Translations under genes and position numbers: made by a program
In this document: piece after piece, positions 16,231 to 24,840 of the stretch
How positions within the stretch are numbered: position 1 is the stretch's first letter
How the letters are laid out: each line of letters opens with the position of its first letter
Notes under the pieces: model-generated
What the model saw: only the letters and a program-made list of their open reading frames with translations
What the model was told of the DNA's origin: nothing
The model's database searches: none
Assembly (NCBI GenBank): GCA_021775805.1
Contig: JAJFHD010000108.1
Span: 1 to 64,000, forward strand
Reading direction: 5' to 3'
DNA: 64,000 nt
Origin: Alphaproteobacteria bacterium
GTDB lineage: Bacteria > Pseudomonadota > Alphaproteobacteria > Rhizobiales > JAJFHC01

Positions 16231-17121
16231 ATGTATTATTCGCAACTTCGCGCTTTCCATGCGGTCGCCCAGCACGGCGGTTTTTCCAAGGCGGCCAACA
16301 AGCTCAACCTTACGCAACCGGCGATTTCGGACCAGGTGCGAAAGCTCGAGGACCTGTTCGACGTGGTGCTTTTCGACCGGCGCAAACGGGCGGTCAGGCC
16401 GACGGAGTTGGGCGAACGGCTGTTCGAGATTACCCGGCGGATGTTCGACATCGAAGGCCAGGCCATCGAACTGCTGACAGAGAGCCGCGCGCTCAAGGTC
16501 GGCCATATCAACATCGCCGCCGACTCGCCGGTTTATGCCGCCCGTCTGATCGGTGCCTTCCGGCAGAAACATCCCGGCATCACGGTATCGCTCCACGTCT
16601 GCAATTCCGAAGCGGCCCTGCAGGCCCTGTTCGACTATGACGCCGATGCCGCGGTCATTTCGCCTGAACCGATCGACGACAGACTGCTGCGCATCACCCT
16701 CAGCGTCGATTCGATTATTGCCTTCGTCCATCCCGGGAATCCGCTCGCCAGGAACACGTCGATCGACCTGCAGGAACTGTCTCGGGCACCGGTGATTCTG
16801 CGGGAAACCGGTTCTCACACCCGACGCACGATCGAGGAGGAAGCCGCCCGAATCGGCATCCGTATCAACGTGGTGATGGAGGCCGACAGCCGCGAGGCGA
16901 TCCGCGAGGCAGCGTTTGCCGGTGTCGGTGTCGGCGTGTTGTCAAAGCCTGAATTCGGCGACGACAAACGCCTGTCGGTGCTGTCCATCAATGGCTGCGA
17001 ACGCCAGATGCCGGAATCGCTGGTCTGTCTCAAGGACCGGGCCCGTCATCGGCTGGTGGACGCATTCTGGACCGTGGGCAAGGAATTTGTCGGGCTCGAC
17101 GCGCACGCGCAAGGCCGGTGA
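16231..17121 (+). CDS. LysR-family regulator, aminoethylphosphonate-associated type, 296 aa
   Basis: The N-terminal LysR HTH (LRAFHAVAQHGGFSKAANKL, LTQPAISDQVRKLE) is followed by a type 2 periplasmic-binding-like effector domain. The start MYYSQLRAFH and the effector segments (DSPVYAARLIGAFRQKHPGI, ILRETGSHTRR, ADSREAIREAAFAGVGVGVL) resemble the LysR group found with phosphonate genes (TIGR03339-like). It is divergent from phnS, so it most likely controls the transporter and perhaps itself. Effector unknown. Confidence 0.87.
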   Translation: MYYSQLRAFHAVAQHGGFSKAANKLNLTQPAISDQVRKLEDLFDVVLFDRRKRAVRPTELGERLFEITRRMFDIEGQAIELLTESRALKVGHINIAADSPVYAARLIGAFRQKHPGITVSLHVCNSEAALQALFDYDADAAVISPEPIDDRLLRITLSVDSIIAFVHPGNPLARNTSIDLQELSRAPVILRETGSHTRRTIEEEAARIGIRINVVMEADSREAIREAAFAGVGVGVLSKPEFGDDKRLSVLSINGCERQMPESLVCLKDRARHRLVDAFWTVGKEFVGLDAHAQGR

Positions 17122-17185
17122 TATCATGGAAGTCCGAAAATCGCTGGAACCGGGTTCGGCCGTCTGAAGGCTGCGGCACGCGTTT

Positions 17186-18799
17186 TCAGAACCGCAGATC
17201 TACCCGCGCCGACCCGCCGTAGGCCAGGTACTCCGCACCTTCGACATCATTCAGGTAATCGCCGGACCCGAGGCCTGAAATATCGCCTTGCACGGAAATC
17301 GAGACGCCGTAATTGGAACTGGCGTCGAAGCCTGCGCTGATGCGGCCGGAATATACGTCGTCGGCCAAATCAGGCAGTCCTGAGGCGGGCGCCGGATTGT
17401 CGTTGCCATTGTTGGAAAAGTCGTACTCGCCCTTGACCGCAACCCATGCCCGGAACAGACCGCCTTCCGGGCTGTGATAGACGTAGCCCAGTTTTGGCCC
17501 AACGGAGGCCCGTCCGGCGACAATCGACAGGCTTGTGTGCGCGACCCCCACGGAATCGGTATACTTGTTCTGCTGTTCTTCCGAATACGTGATGCGCGCG
17601 CCGGGTTCTATAAAGAAGCCGCCGCTTTCCCAGATCCCCTTCAACTGCGCCCCAACGGTCACACGGTGGGCGGCGAAGTTACCGTCCGTGGAACCGATGC
17701 TGTTGTCGTAGTTGGAATAGGTGTAGGCCGCCAACGCGTCGAACTGAAGATGGGCGGTGGGTTTTACCCCCACATATGTGCCGACGGTGTAGCCGTCCGC
17801 CACAAACGCGCCCTTTCTGCCGGCAACCAGCGTGTCAAAGTCCGCGTTGCCGAAGCCGCCCAGGAGTCCGATGACAACCGTGTCATTGGCCCTGTAGTCA
17901 AAGCCTGCCAGAACATCAAGTTTGCGCCCGTCGAAGGTTGAATCGTCACCCTCGTAGGTCGTCCAGCTGCCCTTGATCCAGGCATCCCATTTGCGGGCTT
18001 TCTGTGGCGCGAAATCCGCGACGGGTGCGACGTAGATCTGACGTCCGTTTTCATCGCGCGGCAGATCCGCCAACTGGCGCTGCAATTTCTCCTGTTGCTT
18101 CTGGTCGATCCAGGTCGCCACCCCCGATGTGCTGGTCGAAAAACCGTTGGCAGAGATCTGGGTACCGACACCAGGCCTGAAGACATCGCTCAGCTTGTCA
18201 AAGACGACATCGCCCAGGACCCGTGCATGCTCGTTTATGATCAGAAATGAAAGCGTGGACTGCTGGTTGGTGAGGATGTCGGACTCGGTCTTGTCGACCA
18301 GCGGATTTGCCACCGTGGCGCTGAATGAACTGATTGTACTGGTGGCCGCCTGCTTGAAGACCGGAAACGAATGGGTAACCCCGTTAAAGTCAAACTGGAT
18401 CGTTATGCTGAACTCGTTGGCGGTCGGGACATCAATGAACCCAGGGTCGGTGCCGGTAAAACCGGGCGCCACCACATTGCTTATCAGGTCGCCATGTTCG
18501 ATCCGGATCCGGGTGGTCCCACCCGCCGGGGTCTGGTCGAAGATCCCGACACGAAAATCCGCCTGGTCAGTGGTCACGCCGTCAAATTCAGCTTCCGTCG
18601 TGGTTGAGCCGTCGACACACGTGCCGGTCGTGCCGTTGCCGATCCGGGAATTGCCGTCAGCATCGCCGTCGTCCGCGATTGCGTCGCACGCAAACAATGT
18701 CTGCGCATGCGCCGTGCCCGGATAGCTCAGCACCATCGCTGCAACAGCGACCAACAGTCCTGCGCAGACCGTCGTTGTGCGCATGAAATGTCCGAGCAT
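17186..18799 (-). CDS. Autotransporter-type outer membrane beta-barrel protein, 537 aa
   Basis: A signal peptide ending AHA-Q near residue 33 precedes a passenger-like region of about 230 residues (FACDAIADDGDADGNSRIG; DFRVGIFDQTPAGGTTRI). A linker (IDQKQQEKLQRQLADLPRD) leads to a C-terminal barrel of about 260 residues (WIKGSWTTYEGDD, VLAGFDYRANDTVVIG, VGTYVGVKP) ending in Phe, as the BAM complex prefers. The start at 18799 has AGGGG eight bases upstream; the frame is open to 18889. It converges on the LysR gene. Passenger function is unknown. Confidence 0.8.
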   Translation of the reverse strand: MLGHFMRTTTVCAGLLVAVAAMVLSYPGTAHAQTLFACDAIADDGDADGNSRIGNGTTGTCVDGSTTTEAEFDGVTTDQADFRVGIFDQTPAGGTTRIRIEHGDLISNVVAPGFTGTDPGFIDVPTANEFSITIQFDFNGVTHSFPVFKQAATSTISSFSATVANPLVDKTESDILTNQQSTLSFLIINEHARVLGDVVFDKLSDVFRPGVGTQISANGFSTSTSGVATWIDQKQQEKLQRQLADLPRDENGRQIYVAPVADFAPQKARKWDAWIKGSWTTYEGDDSTFDGRKLDVLAGFDYRANDTVVIGLLGGFGNADFDTLVAGRKGAFVADGYTVGTYVGVKPTAHLQFDALAAYTYSNYDNSIGSTDGNFAAHRVTVGAQLKGIWESGGFFIEPGARITYSEEQQNKYTDSVGVAHTSLSIVAGRASVGPKLGYVYHSPEGGLFRAWVAVKGEYDFSNNGNDNPAPASGLPDLADDVYSGRISAGFDASSNYGVSISVQGDISGLGSGDYLNDVEGAEYLAYGGSARVDLRF

Positions 18800-19082
18800 C
18801 AAGCCAACCCCTGTCAATCTTTTTATTGCATGCAATCGCATGACGCGTTCAGCCCAATTTGCAGTAAAAACGATCACGGACCAGAACACGAGTCTTTTCT
18901 ACAATCTGTCGCCAAAAACCTGCAAATACGTGATATTTTTGCATCAAAAACATTCAAAAAAGCGCCAGAAAGTGCAAAAAAGACAAGATGCAGCGTTTCG
19001 GCAACAGTTTGACCGAAACGGCCGGCGCGACAGGCCCGTCAATTGGGATCGCTGCGGTCGATCCGCCGCCTGATTCGCAACC

Positions 19083-20156
19083 TCATTCTTCCAGGTACAA
19101 TCGCGCCGTGTTCTCGATAATGCCCACGGTTTTCGGATCGCGGGCGCGGTATACCGGGTTGCCATAGGAGTCGAGCATCGCGCTGGCCTCCCATTCGACC
19201 ACCTGATTGCGGACGAACGGATCGGAGACGGTGGCAATCGTCAGCCGCCTCAACACATCGGGATCGACGGCCTCGTCGTCCTGAACTTTCAAAATGTCCT
19301 CAAGGATGTTCTGACAGCAACACCGCACGCTCAGCAGAACGCCGGCCTGCTGTTGCGACATCCAGTCCGGCGCCGGTTTTCCAAGAAGCGATCCGACAAC
19401 CACCCTTTGTCTGGCGTCAATACTTCCCGGTTGTCCGCCCAGCGGTTCCAGGACTTTCTCCAGGCGATGTTTCTTTTCGTCGGGCAACAGCCGACTGACG
19501 GGCTCGGACCCGAGGTCTGTCTCCAGCGCGAAGCCGGCGGCATGTGCCACCACGCCTTCTGCGGTGGAGTGGTGTGCATGCGGAGACCATGCCGTGGTGT
19601 GTGTCTGTGGTGTTTCCTCGTCGGCAGCGTCGATGGATTCAGAGTCTGTCTGTGCCGGCTTCCCGGTTGTTCTTCTGGTGGAATGAACGGCTGCGACCGG
19701 CACAGTCATTGGCGGCGCCTGTTTTTCTATCTGAATTCTTGCGAACGGGCCGCTCTTCTCCTGGTTGTCGGTCAGCTCCATGCGTACCGCTCCATCGACC
19801 ACGGACCTCCTCAAATGGATGCGTTCGGGTCTTGCATCGGTCGGAATCGAGGTGGTGGTCAGTTCTGCCACTTTGACCCGATGGGTGGCACCCGGCACTG
19901 CCGTCGTGGCCGGTCTGCCGTTACGGTTGCCTGCACCGGGAGCCTGCTTGTTCCTGGAAGGGGCCTGCCGGGACTTGGGTGCCGGCCGTCTCGACTTTGA
20001 GGCTGGCCTGTTCTGGTGCCGCACCTGTTTTTCAAATGCAACAGCTGCACCCGGGTCATCCGCCGCCCCATGACGGAAATACCAGAACAATGCCGCACTG
20101 GCGACCGCCAGCGAGCCTGCGGTTGCAAGAAATGTCACAAGGATAGTTGTACTCAT
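19083..20156 (-). CDS. Membrane-anchored protein of unknown function with basic Pro/Ser linker, 357 aa
   Basis: One N-terminal transmembrane helix (about residues 5-27) is followed by a low-complexity Arg/Lys/Pro/Ser-rich stretch to about residue 95. A charged region comes next, then a predicted folded C-terminal domain (about 215-357) containing an unusual SVRCCCQNILED Cys triplet and VSDPFVRNQVVEWEASAML. The anchor-linker-domain layout suggests an envelope-spanning protein with its C-terminus in the periplasm, though orientation is not certain. No family was recognised. Codon use and G+C match neighbours. Confidence 0.65.
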   Translation of the reverse strand: MSTTILVTFLATAGSLAVASAALFWYFRHGAADDPGAAVAFEKQVRHQNRPASKSRRPAPKSRQAPSRNKQAPGAGNRNGRPATTAVPGATHRVKVAELTTTSIPTDARPERIHLRRSVVDGAVRMELTDNQEKSGPFARIQIEKQAPPMTVPVAAVHSTRRTTGKPAQTDSESIDAADEETPQTHTTAWSPHAHHSTAEGVVAHAAGFALETDLGSEPVSRLLPDEKKHRLEKVLEPLGGQPGSIDARQRVVVGSLLGKPAPDWMSQQQAGVLLSVRCCCQNILEDILKVQDDEAVDPDVLRRLTIATVSDPFVRNQVVEWEASAMLDSYGNPVYRARDPKTVGIIENTARLYLEE

Positions 20157-20725
20157 ACTACAGCCCGATCTTACCCCCGCGAAGGGAAACTCGGCGATCG
20201 TCGCGCCTCACAAAGGCAACTTTTCAGCCAATCCTCAAGTACCGCAGAATTTGAATGCCGACCCCAGCCATATTCGTTGCCCAGGCGATGTTGCTCCACT
20301 GCAACGGTTTTTTCAAGTTCGAAATGCCAGAGTCCGATAATCCGTCGCGTCCGGTCACTCACTGTTGCCATTGATTGGGATATCGTTGCAGGAAAACAAC
20401 TCAGATTGGTGGAAGTTGGCTGGACTTGCCGGATCGCGGTTGTCGACACATGCATTCGCCACCGCCGTACAGCGACGCCCATGCTTTGGGACTGATCACC
20501 TAACGCCGATTGCGACTTGTGGGATTCTTGCCTGAGCTGATCCGCAGGGAAATTCGGCAGAATTGGTCTTACAGCCCTTCCAAACGGTCGTCCCCTTGCG
20601 TCGACACGGGGATCTGCTGTATTGCGATTCAGGAGACGTACGTGTCAAGCACGTACAAGACAGTTTTTGAGACTATCGGGCATCCACACACTTGACCCGA
20701 TAAGCAAGGTCAAACGCGAATTGGG
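20157..20725. other. Intergenic region without a supported gene
   Basis: Several short overlapping frames exist on both strands, none with convincing composition or ribosome sites. The only structure seen is a perfect inverted repeat GTACGTG (20638-20644) / CACGTAC (20650-20656) with a 5-nt loop; a T5 run follows about 6 bases later on the plus strand. It could be a terminator, but no plus-strand gene precedes it. Confidence 0.45.
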
Positions 20726-21262
20726 TTATGACGCCTTATCGACGTGGGGTTTGAAGCCGAGCGATATCGACATAACCCGCCACAACCGGTTTTCAAACCG
20801 GTATGTCAGATCAAAAGTCAGATTCCGGGGCTTGGTCTGGAACCAACCCTTTAGTTTCAATACGCCGTCGGTGGTCAATTTCGGCGCTTCGCTGAGTCTG
20901 GGATCAAGCAGTACCGTGTCTGACAGATCAATGTTTTCCTTGCGAATGGGACGAAAGATGTCGGCAAGACTGGAAGCGCTGTTGGAATTGTGAAAGCTCA
21001 GTGAGCCGAGATCGCGCAGGACAGTATAGTTCCCGGTCAGGTTGGCCTGATTGATGGCAATGACCGTATTGCGGATCAGTGCGCTGATTTGGGCACCCGA
21101 AACCCGTTGCGGCGGCACCTGCTGGGCGGCAGGGTGATCCAAAAACATGAGCGGAATTGCCAATAAACCAAGGACGGCCACCACTGCCGTCCGACAGGTC
21201 AACGACCCACCCGGTCTACGGACCCCCCGGTTTCCCGTCCGTACTGGAAACCCGGTAGTCAC
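20726..21262 (-). CDS. Conserved secreted protein of unknown function, 178 aa
   Basis: A long N-region and hydrophobic core (about residues 24-42) are followed by a soluble domain (QISALIRNTVIAINQANLTGNYTVLRDLG; SLADIFRPIRKENIDL; LKLKGWFQTKP; VMSISLGFKP). Its alternating pattern suggests a compact alpha/beta domain of an NTF2-like type, but this is only an impression. The GTG start shares a base with the IalB stop (TAGTG) and has GAGGAA upstream, so its translation is coupled to IalB. Function unknown; probably periplasmic. Confidence 0.7.
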   Translation of the reverse strand: MTTGFPVRTGNRGVRRPGGSLTCRTAVVAVLGLLAIPLMFLDHPAAQQVPPQRVSGAQISALIRNTVIAINQANLTGNYTVLRDLGSLSFHNSNSASSLADIFRPIRKENIDLSDTVLLDPRLSEAPKLTTDGVLKLKGWFQTKPRNLTFDLTYRFENRLWRVMSISLGFKPHVDKAS

Positions 21263-21762
21263 TAGATCTTCCTCAAAAATTCGGTGTACGCGGCTGAGAA
21301 CCCCTTCAGCGAGTACCGGAAATGAATCGACTTGCGTGATTTCGCGTCGACAATGGTAATGACAATCTTGCCACCGCGCTTGATGGCACTCAGTGTCGCG
21401 GGCTGAACCTCGAACGTCGCGCGGCAGCCTTCCTTAACATCGCATGCGATCAAATTGGCTTTCAGACTCATGCTCTTGTCGATGTCGATACTCACACCAT
21501 TGGGGATGTAGAGGCCCAACGGAAGCAGCAGGAATCCTCTGATCTGCCGTTTCGACCGCGTGTTGTCTGCGCCATCGTCGTTCTTGGGAAGGAACTGAAA
21601 GAACAACATTGAAAGCGGCCTGTCCCCCTTCTTGTTCAGAATCTGCTGGTACAACTGACAACGCTTGCCGTCGCAGGCGGTCTGCCAGTTTGCAGATGCG
21701 GAAACCGACCCGCAAAACAGCGTCGCCAAAAACACACCAACAACGAATAACTGACGCTTCAT
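21262..21762 (-). CDS. IalB (invasion-associated locus B) family secreted protein, 166 aa
   Basis: A signal peptide (MKRQLFVVGVFLATLFCGSV) precedes an IalB fold with paired cysteines (WQTACDGKRCQLY and LIACDVKEGCRATF) and the family motif LPLGLYIPNGVSIDID. In Bartonella, IalB aids erythrocyte invasion; in free-living alphaproteobacteria the family has no settled function. The start at 21762 has GGAAGGG upstream. It is coupled to the downstream secreted protein by overlapping stop/start codons. Confidence 0.85.
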   Translation of the reverse strand: MKRQLFVVGVFLATLFCGSVSASANWQTACDGKRCQLYQQILNKKGDRPLSMLFFQFLPKNDDGADNTRSKRQIRGFLLLPLGLYIPNGVSIDIDKSMSLKANLIACDVKEGCRATFEVQPATLSAIKRGGKIVITIVDAKSRKSIHFRYSLKGFSAAYTEFLRKI

Positions 21763-22394
21763 AACCCTTCCTCTTCGAACCTCACCAGCCATCGGCATGA
21801 AGGCCGCAAACCCTCATCCCGCAGATTCCGTATTTGTCGTCCGCCGCAACGGCACCCGGCTCCACCCAGAACTACTGACGCGTTTCCGCGAATTCCCACG
21901 AACGCCGTTGTCATCATTGCCTGCATCCCACTGCCCCGACAGACCGTTCGGCGCACCACTGCTGCGGACGGTCGGTCATTGTAGCGGGCATAGGAACCGC
22001 GCTGAACGGCCGCGACGTTTTATCGTTAATCACCATTGGTCCCCCGTTCCTTGCGAAGACCGTTGCCATCGGCATCATTGGGTGATCGCGTCGCACCGGT
22101 CTCTGTGTCCGTCCGTGTTTATCGGTCGGATTTGATTCAGAAACGGTTTCGAGCACGACCACAGGCCCAAGTGCGGTGACACCATCCGAACATGTCATTG
22201 CTTTTGTCCCCAGCCCCGGAGATCGAGAATAACAACGATTTGAAAAGTCAACGCAGCGGCGCGGGAAGTTACGTCAGGCCAGCGGCACACAATGGGTCGC
22301 CTGCCAACCTGTGATCTTCCAGCTTTTGAACCGCTGACAACACCTCATCTATTCCAATAAACAAAGTACAGGCCAAACAATAACTATTGCCGGC
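21763..22394. other. Intergenic region, at most one weak small ORF
   Basis: No family resemblance was seen. One minus-strand frame (21914-22198, 94 codons) has GGGGA eight bases before its ATG, but its composition is unremarkable and it overlaps other frames, so it is not called. The part near 22240-22394 is downstream of the converging adhesin gene's stop. Confidence 0.4.
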
Positions 22395-24131
22395 TTACCA
22401 GGTCCATTGCACTCCGGCTCGTCCGGCGTAGATGCCTTTTTCCGCATTGCTCTGGAACCCGTATGCCATGCCGGCGCCGCCGCCGATGTCAACGGTGAAA
22501 CGGTCACCTTTCACGAGCACATCGCGGCCAAGAACGCCTGCCGATGTGATCGCAATCGCATTGGCGTCCACATCGAAGTTACCGTAGCTGACCTTGAAAC
22601 CGAAGCTCTCGTTGCCGGTCAGATCTGGCGTCTGCATGGCCGTTGCAATAGCGATACCGGCCTGGTTGCGCGCCACCTGCTTGAACAGTTGTCCGCCATC
22701 GCTTGCCAGATTGCCGTTGGCGTCGGTCGTGACCACCTCCAGCGGACCGGACTGGAACGCCTTGCTCGCTCTGGAGGTAATTCCGGGCATTGTGTAGGTG
22801 TTGGAGGCGTTGCCGAATACCTGCTGGTTGGCACGGGTTGTTACCGCGCCATTGCCGAACGCCGCCGAGTTATCAAACGCGGCGACAGAGTTCGCGCCAA
22901 CGACGACGGCCCGTTCACCGGACGCCACGGCAGCGTTACCCACTGCGATGGCTTCGACGCCGCTGGCCGCTGCGCCGTCGCCCACGGCGATCGCGGCGTC
23001 TGCCGTCGCGCTTGCGATCTCACCGATGGCAATCGCCTGTGTGCCCAGAGCGCCAACATTGGCGCCGTCACCAATGGCAATGCCCTGTTCCGCGCCCGTC
23101 GCCACACTGGATACGTCACCAATTGAAATTGCGCCGTCGGCGGCATTGGCGTTCGCCTGGTCGCCGATGGCGATACCGCCGTCGGCTTCGGTATTAGCCG
23201 TATCGCCAAGGGCGACGCCGCCGTCGCCATCGACATTCGAATTGGCGCCAATGGAAATGCCCCTGATCGCCGCGGCCGCAACGTCGGCGTCATCGCCGAT
23301 AGCGATCGAGCCTGCGTTGTTGGCTTGAGCATCCCTGCCCAGGGCAACCGTCCCTGCGCCGACTGCGAGTGTATTGTCGCCAATGGCGATCGCCGAGACA
23401 TCCGTAACAGTCGCCGAGTTGGTGCGGCTACCGGAGATGGCGATGCCATCGTCGAAGCCGATGCCGCCCTTCAATTGTATGTCGCCGACAATGTTAACGT
23501 CGTTTCGGAATATTGATTCACCGTCAACATCCAGGCCCACATTGCTTGGTTGACCGGTCAACGGTCTTATCCTGACCGTCCCAACGAAGGTCGTGTCGCA
23601 TTCCGGCAAGCCATTCACAACAGTATCAAGATTAATTGATGTCTGGTCTGCGGGAAGCACAATCGCCGCTTCGGCCGCGAGGTCGGCTGCTTGAAGAGTA
23701 ATCGCAGCGATCTGGAGTGCGATCCCTGCGGCTGCGGCAGCGCCGGTCGGATCCGGCTCACCAGCCGCCTCTGCGACGAGTCCGGCGATGTCCGCCGCCA
23801 GGTTAGTGGCCGTCAGCGCAGCCTGGGCAACCGCTGCGTCCTGAGATACCTGTGCCAGACGGATGAGTTCGTCATCAAGCTGCTGCGCACAGACAGCGGC
23901 ATTAGGATCTGCGGTCTGGTTGCCACTGATGTCTGTCGTTCCAGGCTCCTGAAAGTTCGACGTCACCGCATTATTGGGGGCTTGCACACCGGGCTGCACC
24001 GCGGGCGTCGGCACCGGCAAGGTCCCCTGCGCATCCTGCGCCCACGCAGGGACCGTCGTCCCGGCGATGATTGCGATGCCCACCCCCGCCAGTATGGCTT
24101 TGGCACCAATGTTGAAAGTCAAATTCGACAT
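22395..24131 (-). CDS. YadA-like trimeric autotransporter adhesin, 578 aa
   Basis: A signal peptide ends near AWA-Q (residue 31). An alanine-rich predicted coiled coil (about 85-160, LRLAQ/LAADIAGLVAEAAG type) precedes the YadA head, which is a run of about 15 short repeats of the AIAIGDxA..A type between about residues 245 and 430. Then come VFGNASNTYTMPGI and a stalk, and a C-terminal anchor (QAGIAIATAMQTPDL to AGRAGVQWTW) that fits the four-strand YadA barrel ending in an aromatic residue. It would mediate attachment at the cell surface. It has no operon partner. Confidence 0.85.
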   Translation of the reverse strand: MSNLTFNIGAKAILAGVGIAIIAGTTVPAWAQDAQGTLPVPTPAVQPGVQAPNNAVTSNFQEPGTTDISGNQTADPNAAVCAQQLDDELIRLAQVSQDAAVAQAALTATNLAADIAGLVAEAAGEPDPTGAAAAAGIALQIAAITLQAADLAAEAAIVLPADQTSINLDTVVNGLPECDTTFVGTVRIRPLTGQPSNVGLDVDGESIFRNDVNIVGDIQLKGGIGFDDGIAISGSRTNSATVTDVSAIAIGDNTLAVGAGTVALGRDAQANNAGSIAIGDDADVAAAAIRGISIGANSNVDGDGGVALGDTANTEADGGIAIGDQANANAADGAISIGDVSSVATGAEQGIAIGDGANVGALGTQAIAIGEIASATADAAIAVGDGAAASGVEAIAVGNAAVASGERAVVVGANSVAAFDNSAAFGNGAVTTRANQQVFGNASNTYTMPGITSRASKAFQSGPLEVVTTDANGNLASDGGQLFKQVARNQAGIAIATAMQTPDLTGNESFGFKVSYGNFDVDANAIAITSAGVLGRDVLVKGDRFTVDIGGGAGMAYGFQSNAEKGIYAGRAGVQWTW

Positions 24132-24329
24132 TATATTTTTTGTTTGTACCCGACTAATTCACCGCAAAAAACAAACACTTGTAATTCTTTGCCGTGCTCA
24201 GACCGCCCTGTTGGTTCACCGTAAGCCGCTGCTGCCGCAATTTCAACGTTTTTTTAACACAATTAGTGTTGCAAAAACACTACACCGATTCGTTTATGAT
24301 GCAACTCAATTTGATTTCCAAACCTTGGT
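24132..24329. other. AT-richer upstream region of the adhesin gene
   Basis: This stretch holds the likely adhesin promoter. It is richer in A/T than its surroundings (around 24240-24310) and shows no supported gene. Confidence 0.4.
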
Positions 24330-24563
24330 TTATCCTGCTGAAATCCAACAAAGTGCGGCAAGCTCATCCATATACGAGTGAGTATCGGAATCAAGAATGC
24401 CGGTCGGGCACCAGCAGGCCCTTGCGCACTCTAGTGCCTTCCTATTGCAGTTCAGCAACAGCCGTGCGGCGTGTTCCCGGGACGAACCGTCCTTTACAAT
24501 CTGGTCTGCCATAATCTCGCAGGCCTTCAGGTGCCCCCGGCAGCGGAATACACATGTTTCCAA
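24330..24563 (-). pseudogene. Cys-rich fragment resembling a Csp-type four-helix copper-binding protein
   Basis: Cysteines recur at helical spacing (ETCVFRC, LKACEIMADQIVKDG, NCNRKALECARACWC), like copper-storage Csp/DUF326 four-helix bundles. The piece is short (77 residues against about 110-130), starts only at a TTG, and the same frame stays open upstream to about 24756 without a usable ATG or GTG. That upstream part (AIRFLTIALNTAIAADKG and on) is not Csp-like. It looks like a decayed or chimeric gene. Assignment is tentative. Confidence 0.3.
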
Positions 24564-24840
24564 CGGCAGGATTTTTGCTCGCCGCTCTTTGCCCTCGGTG
24601 CCCGGCTGTGCCTGAAGGACCGGTGCATCTGAGCTTTGCCCGGCTGGCAGGCCTTTGTCGGCGGCGATGGCGGTGTTCAGGGCAATCGTGAGGAACCTGA
24701 TCGCTCCGCGGGACCAAAAGCCGCGAACATCCTCCGCGCTGTGTCATGGCCTGCCCGTGCCGATTCCAGCAGGACGCCCCTCCTTTGTCTGGTAAAGACT
24801 TACAATCGTATCGTCCGGAAACCACCCTGGACGCTCACGG
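24564..24840. other. Region upstream of the Cys-rich fragment
   Basis: The minus-strand frame of the fragment remains open here to about 24756 but has no start codon. No other gene is supported. Confidence 0.35.

Noticed and set aside
20171-20482. A 103-codon minus-strand ORF in the gene-poor stretch
   Set aside because: Arg-rich, no ribosome site, no hydrophobic or family pattern; its start is not next to any promoter-like sequence.
21914-22198. A 94-codon minus-strand ORF with GGGGA before its ATG
   Set aside because: The ribosome site is fair, but the product shows no family and the region has competing frames; evidence is too thin to call it.
22395-24131. Head repeats of the adhesin considered as a DNA repeat or CRISPR-like array
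   Set aside because: The periodicity is in the protein (AIAIG-type repeats); the DNA units diverge and spacing varies.
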